From Endotrypanum monterogeii (lineage: Eukaryota; Euglenozoa; Kinetoplastea; Trypanosomatida; Trypanosomatidae): 64,000 nucleotides of DNA. Position numbers and translations under genes: made by a program. The stretch spans positions 1,016,869-1,080,868 of the forward strand of contig CM007320.1 in NCBI GenBank assembly GCA_000333855.2, in the 5' to 3' direction. The notes under the pieces are model-generated. The model did not search any database, was not told the DNA's origin, and worked only from the letters and a program-made list of their open reading frames with translations. Below, in pieces: positions 20,797 through 32,296 of this stretch (positions within the stretch are counted from its first letter, which is position 1; each line of letters begins with the position of its first letter).

Positions 20797-21150
20797 TTTT
20801 CCACAATTTTTGGAAATAGCTCATTTATGGAATTGAACCTCAGCCATTGCTGCCACCGTGAGTTCGTGATGCCAATTAGAGCACTATATAGAGGTGCGCG
20901 GATGGCTATTTCGGAGGACTCAACCTAATCGGAAAGCACCAGTAGCTCAGACACTGTCTCTTAGATATTGTTGCACCTCCTGCATTCAAGCCTTGCGCAG
21001 GGAGATGTGAACGCAAGAACCTCAGGTGATTGTTCACTTAGTGCTGAACTAAAAACTCCAATTCTCCTTTCAAAAGGGAATATTTGATCCCACCACGGGT
21101 GGGGAAACCGTTTTCCACCGTTTGTTTTTTTTCCAACCCATCACCCACCA

Positions 21151-21422
21151 CACCACAACCCCCCGGCAAACCCCAACCAGCCGGAACCCAGGGCCCGGCG
21201 AGGCGCCCCCGAGCCGCACCGGCACCCACAACACCACCCCGGCGGCGCAAAGGCACCCGCCGCAGCGGGCCCCCGGGTGCCACGCCGCGCATGCCACGGC
21301 CACGGATAGCAGGCGGCCACGACACCAGCCCCCCACAGGATAACCCAGGGGGGGGCCGCCCCCCCCCCGCGGCGGGCACCGGGCCCCCACACCACACCGG
21401 GAGGCTCCCCCAACGCAAGCCA
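21151..21422. repeat. GC-rich dispersed repeat, copy 1
   Basis: About 270 bases are nearly identical to 39873-40141 in the same orientation. The sequence is C-rich on the plus strand and can form strong stems, for example GGCACCCG pairing with CGGGTGCC some 14 bases apart. The ends diverge gradually. I see no coding potential and no recognisable retroelement signature. Confidence 0.9.
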
Positions 21423-23602
21423 CCAGACCGCGCAGGCGGCCAGAAGAGCCAGACGGAAGGAGAGAAGCAAAACCGCCCCCAAAGAGGGAGGGGGGAAGAA
21501 ACAGACGGCGCAAACGAGGCCGGGACAGAGCGGAGACGCGCGCGCCCTGCGTCTTCCTCACCCTCCCGCACCCAGCGAAGGAGTCGGAGAAATCACGCGC
21601 ACTCCCTGGTAGCCCACGGCCGCTCGCCATGCAGCAAGACCTTCACGGATACAGGCACGCGTTTTCCCTTCTTCCACGCAGCGCGGAACACCCACTTTTC
21701 TCTGCGACACTACTGTCCCGAGTACCCCCCCCCGACTGCCTCAGTCGCAGGCGGCGATCCAGCAAAGCGTGATGACAGTACCGGCCCAATAAAAAAAAAA
21801 CAATTAGTAACAGAGGGTGAAGCGAACCCCTGATGCAGCCATCACGTCCCCCCGCCGCCTCGTCCACGGCCAACATTGACAGAGGACACTGCCCTTTTCA
21901 CGTGGCGGCATGCCAGTAGCCGACTTTTCGCCTCTGCTAGACAAGACTCCAACGAAGCAGGCAACAAGCACACCGTGGTGATCCCTGCCGGCAGGGTGTG
22001 GGAGTGTTTGAAAGCCTTGTCGGCGTGAAAGGGGGCCGCCTGCGGATGCCATACCCATCACTCAAACCCTGTTACTCTCGCCAAGTATTCGAAAACAATT
22101 ACAGCTGGCCCAAAAAGGGGAGATCAATTCCTCACAATCACGCCAACGCTGCGCAAGCCCCGGAGGACAGGGCACAACAAACGCACACGCCCCACTGGGC
22201 TCCACTAGGCAGCAGAGGGAGAGCGACATGCACATGTGTTGCTGGCCCTGTGGCGCGAAGAGCGAGACGGAGAAAAGCCAAAGGGGGAGGGAAAAAAGTG
22301 CATTATAAGCAAGAGACATAACTGTTAAGCAGTAAAAGATAAATGGTCCGACACGTGCAGCACTCTACATGAAAGGTGCTCGAGTTCGGAGGTGGAACGA
22401 GAAAGGGCGTGACTGTCCTCATGACGAAAGGCACTGCGTACATCTCTTCTACTAGAAACAAAATTGCATCCAAGAAAGGGCGCGCATCCACAGCATCCGT
22501 CGCAAATCTCCTGCACCTCGTCTGGCAAGACCGTGGAAATACACACACACGCACCACACGCATCCAGGGTGTAAAGGAGCAGACCTCATTTGCAGCGCAA
22601 TCGCATGTCGTCCGTGAAGCACATAGGGAAGGAAGGAGGGACCGGAGAAGTGATCGGCCACGAGCAAGAGGTGTATACTATTCGACTGGAAAGTCGTGCC
22701 AGCGGGGAGGGTTCAGACAAAGAAAAGATGCCATGCAGGCGAAGAGACATTTCGCAGATGGTGAGCCTGCTTTTGGTGCACCTCCCCCCAGGCACTCACG
22801 AAAGAAGGTCCCATTATCGGCGGTCGCTACTCGGAGCTCTATGATCCAGTCGACATGTGTTTCTCACGAAGAACATATCTCCTCTCGTTGTCGATGGCGA
22901 CATACACGAGCAAGGAAATCGAGCGGCAGTGCATTCGTCGCCACACACACCCCTACGCGCGTCCGGAACAGGCGACGGAAAGCAGGGTCACGTCACAAAG
23001 CGTCGCTGGAGATGTCGCCACCTTTCCTCAGCATCCCCTTGTGCATTTTCCCATTCAATTACGCGCGACAGTGCTCCCCCCTCCCCCACCCGATACCGCA
23101 CCTACCTCTAGCTGGCAGGCGCGCATCTCTTTGGGCGTTGGGCACTCCCATCTTTCCCATGCGCAGAGACGCGCCTTGTGTGTGCGCACCAGCTGGGCAG
23201 CTGCTGGGTATCGTAGAGAATTATATACATATTAGCAACCAACGGAGAAGAGGGAGAACAGGCCGTAGTGGTCGCGCTCCGAGAAACAATGATTATTGTA
23301 GCAGCCGACCGAGAGCAGCAGTCCACAGCGAGCACATGACGCACCGCACCTCCTAGGGGAATAATCTCTTCGCGAAACATGAGCCATCCTCGAGTGTGTT
23401 CGCCCGTAGGCACTAGCGCATGAGCGTGTGCAGTTGGTGGCATCAGCATCCTCTCCTGCCAATGCGCTCCTAGAAAAGAGGGCGCAGTGGTCGTCGACGG
23501 GAGTGCATACGCGACAAGCTAGGCCCTTCTCTACTGAAGGGCAAAGAAAAAGAGCCACGCAGAAAAGAAAACAGAGCCGTGGCTGCCAGTGTCGACGGGC
23601 CG

Positions 23603-25150
23603 TCAGGCCAATAGCGTCACGTCTTGGGCTCCATTTTTTTTCTTGTAACGCGCCCACACATGCATGCCGCCGACACCCAGCAATCCCCCAGTCGTGAAGA
23701 GCGCGATGCTCAGAGCGGCAATGCCGCCGCTGGACATGGGTGGGGACGCAGGCTTTGAGGGATCCGACGGTATACGGTGGCAGCCATAGTTGACTGCGTC
23801 GAGGAGGTGGCCGGCGCCGCACGCATACTTGCTGCAGTACTTTCGGTAGAAGAGGCAGTCCTCTGAGAGGCTGCGGTTGTCGCTGGCGGCGTCGGGCGGG
23901 CAGTTCATCCGAGCCAGCAGTCCAGGGTCGATGTAACACGTGCCCATCGGACTCGTCGGCGCAGTGGAGTAGATAAAGCGCTCAAAGTCGGCGAAGGGGC
24001 AGATGTTGTCCTCTGCAACGTACGTCTTGCCCGCCGCATCCTGGCAGCGCATATTGAAGCCGCTCAGCGCGAAGGTGAAGTGGCTCGCTGCCGTCTTTCC
24101 AGAGTGACCACGCATCAGCCGCACGTAGAAGGACGACGACAGTGCCGCGGACGAGCTCGTCGGCGACAGGAGCTCCAGGATAAAGGCGGTGCCGAAGGGT
24201 GGAAGCATCGCATCTAACGAGTTGTCGCCAAACGAAGCTGCCAGAGGGGAGATGGTGGTGTCGTGCGCGCTGTAGTGATAAAGCTTGTACGACGGTGCAG
24301 TTGTGCGTCGCTTATGCGCGCGCATGTTGCTCACCAACAGGCTCGACAAGTGGTAGTACGGCGCACCCTGGCTCCGGTGAACAGGGTTGCTGGCGTTGTA
24401 GGCAAAAAGAAACTGCGACATCGTTGCAGTCACGGCGCACAAGTCGTTCAGGTGCTGACGAAGCAGCGGGAAACTGGACAGCTGGCCAGTGGTCTCGTAC
24501 GCCTGCGCGATATCACAAAGTCGCTCCGCGCAACGCGACCGCAGCGTGTAGTTCGAACAGAGTCCCTGCAAGTGCACCTCCGACGCAATCGCCTGCAGTC
24601 GATCGAACGGAACCTTTTTGTCCAGCACCGGGTCGCACCGGTCCCACAGCTCCTGCTCGGCATATCCGTAGCGAGCGCGGAGCATCGGCACCATGGAGCT
24701 GGCCAGCAACACATCCTCCCCCTTCCCCACCGTGTGGATCACAGGAAAGAACGCCGACATGTTCGGGAACAGGCCCCGAAGCAGCGCGCTGGCGCTCTGT
24801 AGCGTGCGCGGCACATCGGTCGAGCGAGTATGCGAGATAGATACGTTGTACGATTCGTACGGGAAGTACGCCTCCGATACAACCGCAGGGTCCTCCGTAT
24901 AGCGGTGCCGCAGGTACACCCCCAAGTTCACCAACATCGCCTGGCCCTCGTGGTTCAGATGCCCACACGGGAACTCGGTGCCGCAGATGAGCGTTTGGTT
25001 GAAATCGACGATCGGGGTGCGGGCCCCGTGGCGGTGCACCACCTGCACCAGCTCTACCTTGAACCGCGGTGTCGCCGACACCACCGCTGCACAGACCAGC
25101 AGTGCCGTCGTCACCGCGCACCAGCGGAGGAAGGCGATGCGGCCCCGCAT
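23603..25150 (-). CDS. Membrane-bound histidine acid phosphatase, paralogue 1
   Basis: I chose ATG at 25150. A longer frame lies upstream but is Pro/Phe-rich spacer sequence. The protein has 515 residues: signal peptide about 1-26 (hydrophobic core ALLVCAAVV), the histidine phosphatase motif RHGARTP at 40-46, SHTRSTDVPRTLQS in the middle, the catalytic HD pair at His296-Asp297 (HYSAHDTT), and several cysteines. A C-terminal hydrophobic segment (near residues 470-497) precedes WARYKKK and a short tail, so it should be a type I membrane protein with an outer catalytic domain. The family hydrolyses phosphomonoesters at acid pH through a phosphohistidine. It belongs with the Leishmania membrane-bound acid phosphatases. 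It is the last gene of the minus-strand array and is related to the gene at 33795-35306. Confidence 0.9.
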   Translation of the reverse strand: MRGRIAFLRWCAVTTALLVCAAVVSATPRFKVELVQVVHRHGARTPIVDFNQTLICGTEFPCGHLNHEGQAMLVNLGVYLRHRYTEDPAVVSEAYFPYESYNVSISHTRSTDVPRTLQSASALLRGLFPNMSAFFPVIHTVGKGEDVLLASSMVPMLRARYGYAEQELWDRCDPVLDKKVPFDRLQAIASEVHLQGLCSNYTLRSRCAERLCDIAQAYETTGQLSSFPLLRQHLNDLCAVTATMSQFLFAYNASNPVHRSQGAPYYHLSSLLVSNMRAHKRRTTAPSYKLYHYSAHDTTISPLAASFGDNSLDAMLPPFGTAFILELLSPTSSSAALSSSFYVRLMRGHSGKTAASHFTFALSGFNMRCQDAAGKTYVAEDNICPFADFERFIYSTAPTSPMGTCYIDPGLLARMNCPPDAASDNRSLSEDCLFYRKYCSKYACGAGHLLDAVNYGCHRIPSDPSKPASPPMSSGGIAALSIALFTTGGLLGVGGMHVWARYKKKNGAQDVTLLA

Positions 25151-27156
25151 GATGACTAGCGAGAGTGCGGGGGGTGGGAGGGAAAAAGCTTCGTCTCTGG
25201 TAGAGGCCTGGTATTCGGCAAAGTGGGTCGAAGGGGACAGAAAGGACAACACACACACACGCACACGCAACAAGCACTGGAACAGAATCAAGATGATGAG
25301 AGTAGATGGTACCGAAAATAAAAAGGCAAGCGAGGCAGCACCGTCCCGCACGTCTGCATAAACCCGAAAAAGATAAAGCGAGTGCGTGCACGTGTTCGTG
25401 TATGAATGAAACGGAAACAAAAGAAAAAGATAAGACGCAGCGAGTGGTCCGGGGGCGGAAATATGTCTACTGAGAAAGACGGAGACACCAGTGTGGGCGA
25501 AAAGAAACACCAGCGCGCTTTTTGAGCTCTGGCAGTGGCAGTGAGCACACGAGAGACTTGGAACTGCTCGCGTCCTCTTATATAGGGAAATCAAATGTTT
25601 AGAGCAGAGCATGAGAGTGCACAAGGGGGGAGGGAAGGGACGCAATAGCAAGCTGCCCATATCGACGCGATACACGCACGCATCGCTTTTCTTCCCTGCA
25701 TCCACAACGTGTTAGTACGTGAGAGTCTCTAAGCGCCGGAGTGTGCCGGCCTGGGAATAGCACAGCGTTTCGCACCGCCTATGCAAGCATACGACGAGGA
25801 GGCGTCTGAATGAATCGCGCCAACACACACCCTCATTCAAGCAGGGGCAGGCACAGTGCAGCGCGGCCACGTTGACACGCACGGCCACACGTATTCCTCA
25901 CGTGTGCTCCCCGCCAACACCACCACACGTGTGTTTGATTGACTTCAGCTCCTCCTGCTCGCTCCGCGCACGCGAAGCGGCCACGCTAAACGACGACGAC
26001 AACCATTACAGCATCACTTGACGCTAAGAGAGTTGACGTTACGAAAATGCGGGGCAGAAATAGGAAAAAATAATAATATAGAAAGTGCGTGAAGTCAAAA
26101 CGCTACGCGTGATGTGGTACAGCACAACCACACCCGATTGCTTCCACGGTGGGGAGCCTCCTCATTCCGTGGGAGCGCATACCGATCTCAGCTCCCAAAA
26201 CACGCCATCTCACTACCTCTCTTTGCATTCACTAAACTGTCGGTTAGAATGGCGCCGTGCCCAAGGCACCATCCAGCGATGCCTCGCGCAAAATACGCAG
26301 ACGCAGGTACCCCACACACTCCGCCATCTAGGGATCCCCGTCATGCTGACCGGTCGTCGCGGTAGGTGGGAGATAAGTCAAACGCCCACAGCGGCTCAAC
26401 GTCTCGATATGTGAAACAAGCAAAAAAACACAAAAAACGCAACGGGTACACAAAATAGTTGGCAAAGCATGTCACCCGCATCGCAGATGGTGCCTTAGAA
26501 GACAACATTACCGTTTTCTTTACCCTACGAGACGCCTTCCTCGTTTTATTAATGCTGAAAACCTTTTTATTGACAAAAGATCACTGAAGGGAATATATAA
26601 TCACAATGCACTTATGCGAGGAGCATTTCAACACCCCGTGAAGAAAGCGGCCTATGAGGATGCATGCAAATGGTGGCCGTGGAGGCAGTCTTGCATGCAC
26701 CCACACGCGCGCCGGGCGCGTCACCCGTGCGGTGTGCATTTAGTCGCTCACCTCTATTCACCCGCCTGTGCCCTCAGGTCAGAGTGTCCTCTTGCTCTGG
26801 CCACTACCCTGTGCCTCCTCCCAGTGTACGCTGGGGTGCGCGCTGCAGGGGACACACAAGAGATAAGGGAGGGCCTCCCACTCCACAGCACAGACAGAGG
26901 GGGAGAAAGAGATCCCGAGAGCTTTGCCCAGCGCACTCGAGACGAGAAATGCGCATGGGCACCCCACCCATCTTACGAAGAGATGCGAAGAAGGTAATTG
27001 AAGAGGGGCAGCACCGGTGACCGCTTCCCAGTCCACGCCCGACCGGCCCGCCCAGAGAGGGACGCACCCCGCCCTCGTGGCCCCGGTGGAAACAACAAAG
27101 AAACAATGCACACCCAAGGATCGGCACCAGCCGCCTGACCCGAGCGCCTTTCAACA
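25151..27156. other. Intergenic spacer
   Basis: No gene recognised between the two minus-strand genes. The plus strand is purine-rich close to the phosphatase start, meaning the transcribed strand is pyrimidine-rich, as expected for splice-acceptor regions. Short open frames occur on both strands with no recognisable protein. Confidence 0.6.
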
Positions 27157-30126
27157 TCAGCTTGCCTGGGGGAACACCGGCATCCGATCCCCAATAACGC
27201 CGTCAACACCCATCTTGGCCGCCTGCGCGTATGCAAAGTAGAGGTGACTGTTCTTGTCGCCCCATGTCCACACCGTTAGCTGCCGGTGGTGTATCTCAGC
27301 CACCAGTGCACGCCCATAAGCGCCGAAGGATGGCGGCACAACGAGCGCTGCGTGCTGTGGGTCGTCGCCGTGGAAAAGCTCCGCCGCCACAGGTCCGCGC
27401 TCGGCTGATCCGCACAGCGGCGCCTCTGGGAGATAAGGTAGCACTGCCTCGTCCTCAGGCGACAGCAGCGTCCCGGCGTTTATCGAAACACCTGCGAGGT
27501 GGTGGGCACAAGCGAACTGGATGGCACCCTCCACGTAGAAGGAGCGATAGTCTTTGAGGTCGCGAAGCTCCTTCGTGTCGCTGAGGAAGAGGACGGCGTA
27601 GCGGCTCTGCTTCAGGGACAGCACAAGGCACACGTCGGGGTCAAAGCTGCTGAAGATGATCTCCCGTCCACCCCCAAACTGGAAGACAACGTGCAGGATG
27701 GCATCCACAAACGTGTTCACCTCGAAGGCATCGCTCTGCAAAAAAAGGTTCGAATCGTAGCCCGGTTGGAAAGGGTACTTCACCTCGATGTTGAAACGCA
27801 GAGACGCCGGCGTCTGCACCAACACTTCCCGGAGCAGCGTCACACCGTTAGGGAAGTCCGCTCGCATCAGCGCGCTATCGGCGATCCGCGCTGAGCTGTG
27901 ATCGCCTCCGCCACTCGACAGAGATGATGATGAGTTCGTCAGCAGCTTCGGCTGGCGGCCACGTGCCCACGACAGAAGGCTCTCCCAGTGGTGTGTCAGC
28001 AGGTCCTTCGCGGGGGACACACGGCCAAGGGTCTTGCAGCACTGCACGTGCAGATCACGCAGCTGCGTGTAGCTCAACTTGTGCACCGCGGCGCGCACGG
28101 GTGTGTACTCAGCCTGACCCTGGGACGCACGCACACCCCCGCGTTTCAGCACCATTAGCTCAACCAGTGGGTCGTGGATCACAACAGGCACGCGGTCCGC
28201 AGAGAGCATGACATCGAACTCGATCATGTCGCACTTGCGGGCGTGCGCTGCTTGGAACGACGGTATACTGTTTTCGCTGCACTTGATGATGAGCGGCGCG
28301 CCACCACAAACGGAGGGCGAGCGCGTGTACGTCTTGCCCAGCCCACGATGTCCAATCAGCGTAGGCACAGTCAGAGAGGCAAACGTCTCCGATGACCTCA
28401 CCACCTCCAGCGGACCATGCTGGCCACACACATTCAACGGAAATATCACCAGGTACTGCACGTACAGCTTCGTCCACAGCGATGCCACGCCCTCCGGCGC
28501 ACCCGCAGGGGCAGTGCAGTATATTGGCAGGAGTATGGTGCCGCTCGTAGTGGGCTGCAGCATGCCGGAAAAGATCACACTGCTGCCCTGGAGGGAAAGC
28601 ATGGTGCCGTCCAACACGTACGGAACCTTGACGGTAACCTCGATCCCAAAGTCCTCCAACTCGCGAAGGCTGAGGAGGCATGTCCACGTGTGCTGCGTGC
28701 GCGCCGTCACAAGCGGCACACCCCCAGGGACGTCTACATCGCCTGTCTGTGGCGAAACAGGTCTGATCGTCTGCAGCGGCCGTACACACCAGCCCTTCGC
28801 TGCGATACTACAAGAGCACTGCGTCGCTCCGCCGCGCGCCGAGCACCCACAGCTTCCCGGGCGAGGGGGACGACAACCAGTGTGGGGAGAAGTCAGCCTG
28901 GGCACCGGCAACTCTGTAGACCCTGGGCGGATCGCTGCATGGTGTCCGCCCTGGACACCGTTGCGACTTGCAGCAGCGGTATCACCCCCTAACCCCACCG
29001 CCCGCACCTGCCGCCCCAACATCCCGGGCATCGGCAGGTGAGACGGGCACCAGCTGACGCCTTCCACCGGTATCGGTCGTACCTCAGCGACGTGGCAGAG
29101 GGTAGTTGAGGGAGCCCCGTCAGTGGTTTCGCGAAGCCGCCGGCGCACCACCTCACTCTGATACGACATCATCTCCGTCTCCCACGCAGCCTGGTCGAAT
29201 GGTTGGCTGGGGTCATTGGCATAGAAAGTGAGAGACAGCAGCGGGCTTGGAGTGCCCGTGCTTGCCTTCTCGCAGCGGTCAGGGCCACACTCGCAGCGGG
29301 CTGTAGAGCCGTTGGTCCCCGACCCAGCGCCAGCGACGGCGTCCACATGCAATGCGGCAGTGCCCGTGCCAGGCGACACCGTTGCCAGCTCCGGGACTAC
29401 GGGACGTGGCGGCAGCGCAGGCAAGCTGTAGAGCAGAGCAAAGTGCTCAGAGGTGGTACCGAAACAGACACATGCGGCCCCGGTCTCGTCACTCCCACTA
29501 CGGCTCGACAGGGAGCTGCCCTCTGCGTCGCTCCCACGGTGACAACGGCGCACATCCATCACCGCCGACCATTGCGGGGCCTCCCCCTCCCGCACGTTGA
29601 GCGTGTCTGTCGGGGGCTCGAATGGCCTGATACAGAGAAAAGAGGGCTGGCTGTACCGCTGATCAACTCCCACAATCACCGTGCCAGGGGTGGCACAGAT
29701 GCGTGAGTGGGCAGTGTGTCGTGATCCAAGGAGCGCCTCCTCCAGAATGACCAGCCGACACGGCATCGAGAGGCCCTCGGCAGCGAGATGCTCAATCTGC
29801 AGCATACTCGTTTCCTCACTCGTGAAACGCACCTGAGCTACATAATGCTCCACGACACACTGGGCCCCATCCTCGCAGTCGGGGGTCAGGTACGCGGGGT
29901 TAGGAGCGTGTGCACATGGAGTACGCTGGCAGCTACACCGCTCGAGCACCAAAGGCCACGTCATGCCCCACGCCCCCATACTTTTCACAGCGGCCACCAG
30001 ACCAAAACGCAGCTCTGAGGCGGACGAGGCCAGCAGCGGCTGTGTTTTCCGGGCACACTCTCGTGCAAAGAAGCCCTCCAGCATTTGGCTGGAGAGGCCG
30101 TAGACACACACGTTCATCGGCGGCAT
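27157..30126 (-). CDS. Glycerophosphodiester phosphodiesterase, GPCPD1/GDE5-like
   Basis: I chose ATG at 30126 (MPPMNVCVYG), which gives 989 residues. The longer upstream frame has only spacer-like sequence. The C-terminal 400 residues form a GDPD barrel. It starts LIGHRG with His593, followed by ENSIPSF, IEFDVMLS, VVIHDP (second catalytic His), FNIEVKYP, IIFSSFDPDVC and the closing WTWGDKN and MGVDGVIGDRM. The order and wording match the GPCPD1 subfamily closely, including the YLVIFPL strand just before the barrel. The N-terminal 580 residues are poorly conserved and contain Ser/Thr/Gly-rich linkers; GPCPD1 has a starch-binding domain there, which I cannot confirm. The family splits glycerophosphodiesters such as glycerophosphocholine into glycerol-3-phosphate and the alcohol. 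There is no signal peptide, so it is probably cytosolic. Confidence 0.88.
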   Translation of the reverse strand: MPPMNVCVYGLSSQMLEGFFARECARKTQPLLASSASELRFGLVAAVKSMGAWGMTWPLVLERCSCQRTPCAHAPNPAYLTPDCEDGAQCVVEHYVAQVRFTSEETSMLQIEHLAAEGLSMPCRLVILEEALLGSRHTAHSRICATPGTVIVGVDQRYSQPSFLCIRPFEPPTDTLNVREGEAPQWSAVMDVRRCHRGSDAEGSSLSSRSGSDETGAACVCFGTTSEHFALLYSLPALPPRPVVPELATVSPGTGTAALHVDAVAGAGSGTNGSTARCECGPDRCEKASTGTPSPLLSLTFYANDPSQPFDQAAWETEMMSYQSEVVRRRLRETTDGAPSTTLCHVAEVRPIPVEGVSWCPSHLPMPGMLGRQVRAVGLGGDTAAASRNGVQGGHHAAIRPGSTELPVPRLTSPHTGCRPPRPGSCGCSARGGATQCSCSIAAKGWCVRPLQTIRPVSPQTGDVDVPGGVPLVTARTQHTWTCLLSLRELEDFGIEVTVKVPYVLDGTMLSLQGSSVIFSGMLQPTTSGTILLPIYCTAPAGAPEGVASLWTKLYVQYLVIFPLNVCGQHGPLEVVRSSETFASLTVPTLIGHRGLGKTYTRSPSVCGGAPLIIKCSENSIPSFQAAHARKCDMIEFDVMLSADRVPVVIHDPLVELMVLKRGGVRASQGQAEYTPVRAAVHKLSYTQLRDLHVQCCKTLGRVSPAKDLLTHHWESLLSWARGRQPKLLTNSSSSLSSGGGDHSSARIADSALMRADFPNGVTLLREVLVQTPASLRFNIEVKYPFQPGYDSNLFLQSDAFEVNTFVDAILHVVFQFGGGREIIFSSFDPDVCLVLSLKQSRYAVLFLSDTKELRDLKDYRSFYVEGAIQFACAHHLAGVSINAGTLLSPEDEAVLPYLPEAPLCGSAERGPVAAELFHGDDPQHAALVVPPSFGAYGRALVAEIHHRQLTVWTWGDKNSHLYFAYAQAAKMGVDGVIGDRMPVFPQAS

Positions 30127-32296
30127 CACAAGCGTACGTAGATCTCTGCGGTTCTCAGTTTGCCTCCTTGACTCTCGCTCACCAGTGACGGGTGGAGTGC
30201 CGGATATAGATGCGACTAATATGGGATCGGAAAGAAAGGAACAATATAGAAAGGGGAGAAAGTGGCAGCCGTGGTTACCGAAGGAGAAGAAAAGCGGGGA
30301 TACGAGAAAGAAAGACACGGGTGATGTGGAAGGGGGAAGAAAACACGGCATCTGCACGCACACCCTCCTTTCATTCCTGGTGTGTAGAGATCCGGAAGTC
30401 GACTTGAAGGCACTCAAGGAGCAGGCAGCGGCAAACCGCTCTGGTGTGGCGAGGCTGGCAACATCGCGAAGGCACACCGCCAACGAAAACAGGGAAGGGT
30501 CAGCAGTAGTTTGATCATTCCCACACAGCCCTCACCACACCAACACCACCACCCCTGCATCACTCCACGATCAGCGGATCCACACAAAGGACGGGAATGT
30601 AAAGGGGGAGAGGGGGAGCATGACAGTGCCAGTGCTCTTTCCCTCTGGCACAGAGCAGTCAGAGTGCAACGCGATACGCATCCACAGCGATGGGGCGCCG
30701 TCACCCACGCTGCGCGTCTGTCTGCTCTTTCCTCCCCCCGACCCCCCCCCGAGTGTCCATCCTCGATCGCTATGCTCAGCAGTCCTCTCCGTATCACCCA
30801 GACAAAGACAGCCTGAAGGGGGGGATAGCGCCGTCGCGCACCAGCAACGTAGCGGACGCGGAAACACACGGGGCTGACGCAAAAAAAACGACTCCCTCAT
30901 GCCTGCTACGCCTAATCGTCTGGTGGCACGGCACCGCACTCACACACACACACACACACACACACACCGCTACGTGGCGCCACTCCCCCTCTGCAGTGCC
31001 TCAACAAGTATCGCAAGCTGATACTTGTGACATAATAAGAGGAAAGGCAGCCTACAACCCCTCCACATCTCCTGTCCTTGCCCCTTAGGCGCGTAAGAGC
31101 AAACAGGGCCGGCTAAGGGGAAGGGAAGGCACACGAGTAGGGGGAGAGGGAGGAGGGCGTTTTTAAATGACGACAGCGCACGAGGGCGGTCGGCGTAGCG
31201 GACCGACGATGACGCGCATACGTTGAAAAACGATGCACAGACAGGCGGACCGAAGAGGCGGGGCAACAGAGCAGCGCTCTCGCGACAACATGGCTTGTGG
31301 CTTTTTTATTTCCGCACCCCCCTCCCTGCCATTGGTGCAGTGCAGACTGCTATGCAGGAAGGCGAGAGCGAGAAAGAGACTGGGAATTTAATGTTTTCTG
31401 TGCAACCTCACCCGCTCCATGAAGGCAGTCGGGACGAGCGGAACCAATCAAACGAAATCACAGGCCCACAGACGCACAGGCCCGCAGACAGAGAGAGGGA
31501 AGACATTGAAACGTAAACAAAAGAACAAGAAAAAAAAACATGCGCCCTGACTCGGTCACATACAAGCGCACACACCAGCCGGCTGGACTGGACTGTGACT
31601 ACTTCGACACGCGTCCGTGTGCGCATGTGAGGGAAAGAGGGGGGGCATGGGAAAGTACGCTAACCCTAATAAGCCCTATGTTAAAGACAAAAAAAGAAGT
31701 TTGTGAAATGGGGAAAAGAAAAGCTACAAAAATGAGATGTGGGAAGAGAAAAAAAGCACGTCGATCTTTTTCCTATGAGCCCCCCCCCCTCTTCCCCACG
31801 CACGTGTGTCGCAGCGCTGGTGCAGATTACAGTTGCACAGAGAGAGACAACCGAGAGCGGAAGGGAGATGGGGTCAACTCGGCGAATCTAAGAGGGTCAA
31901 GACCACAGAAATTGCAGATGAATATAAATACACATATAGATATATATACCTGATATAAGTATATATGCGCGTACCTCTATCTCTGTGAGTCGACGGGGAC
32001 AACAGGGGGAACAAGGGAGGAAGTGGGGGGAAAGAGGAGGGTACAAAAGAGGAGAAAAGGGAGAACAAAAATGGAAGAAGACGGGGAAGAAACGAGGGAA
32101 CAAGGAAAAAAAGTGAAATAAAAGAAGGGGGAGAAGGAAAAGGTGGGAGGGAGAAACAAGGGGAAAAAAAAGGGGATGGAGGCGGAAGAACGAAGCCGTG
32201 CTTGCATCTTTTCTAAAATGGACAAGTCTCCTGCTCCTCAACTTTCCTCTTCGGTTTATGAGACATCACGTGTCAGGTTAACATCATGTCTGCCAT

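Larger units (their letters stand above)
16639..23602. other. Convergent strand-switch region with tRNA cluster
   Basis: Plus-strand genes end at 16638 and minus-strand genes end at 23603, so two polycistronic arrays point at each other across 7 kb. The region holds complete tRNA-Thr, tRNA-Gly and tRNA-Pro genes, duplicated blocks, an assembly gap, degenerate tRNA-like sequence and a GC-rich dispersed repeat. I find no supported protein gene; the open frames here are short or low-complexity and do not resemble the coding style of the neighbours. In trypanosomatids such regions are known sites where RNA polymerase II transcription ends, and tRNA genes are common there. Confidence 0.85.

Noticed and set aside
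21804..21832. B-box-like sequence on the minus strand followed by an A/T-run
   Set aside because: Only the T-arm is suggestive (one B-box mismatch); no D arm, anticodon arm or acceptor pairing.
21084..21833. 249-codon plus-strand frame over the GC-rich repeat
   Set aside because: Driven by C-rich repeat DNA; Pro/Arg-rich sequence, and the repeat is open in several frames on both strands.
22376..23356. 326-codon plus-strand frame in the strand-switch region
   Set aside because: Arg/Ser/His-rich with no recognisable domain, antisense to the likely 3' UTR of the acid phosphatase gene.
31658..31675. Telomere-like CTAACCCTAATAAG
   Set aside because: A single partial unit in ordinary spacer; no array.
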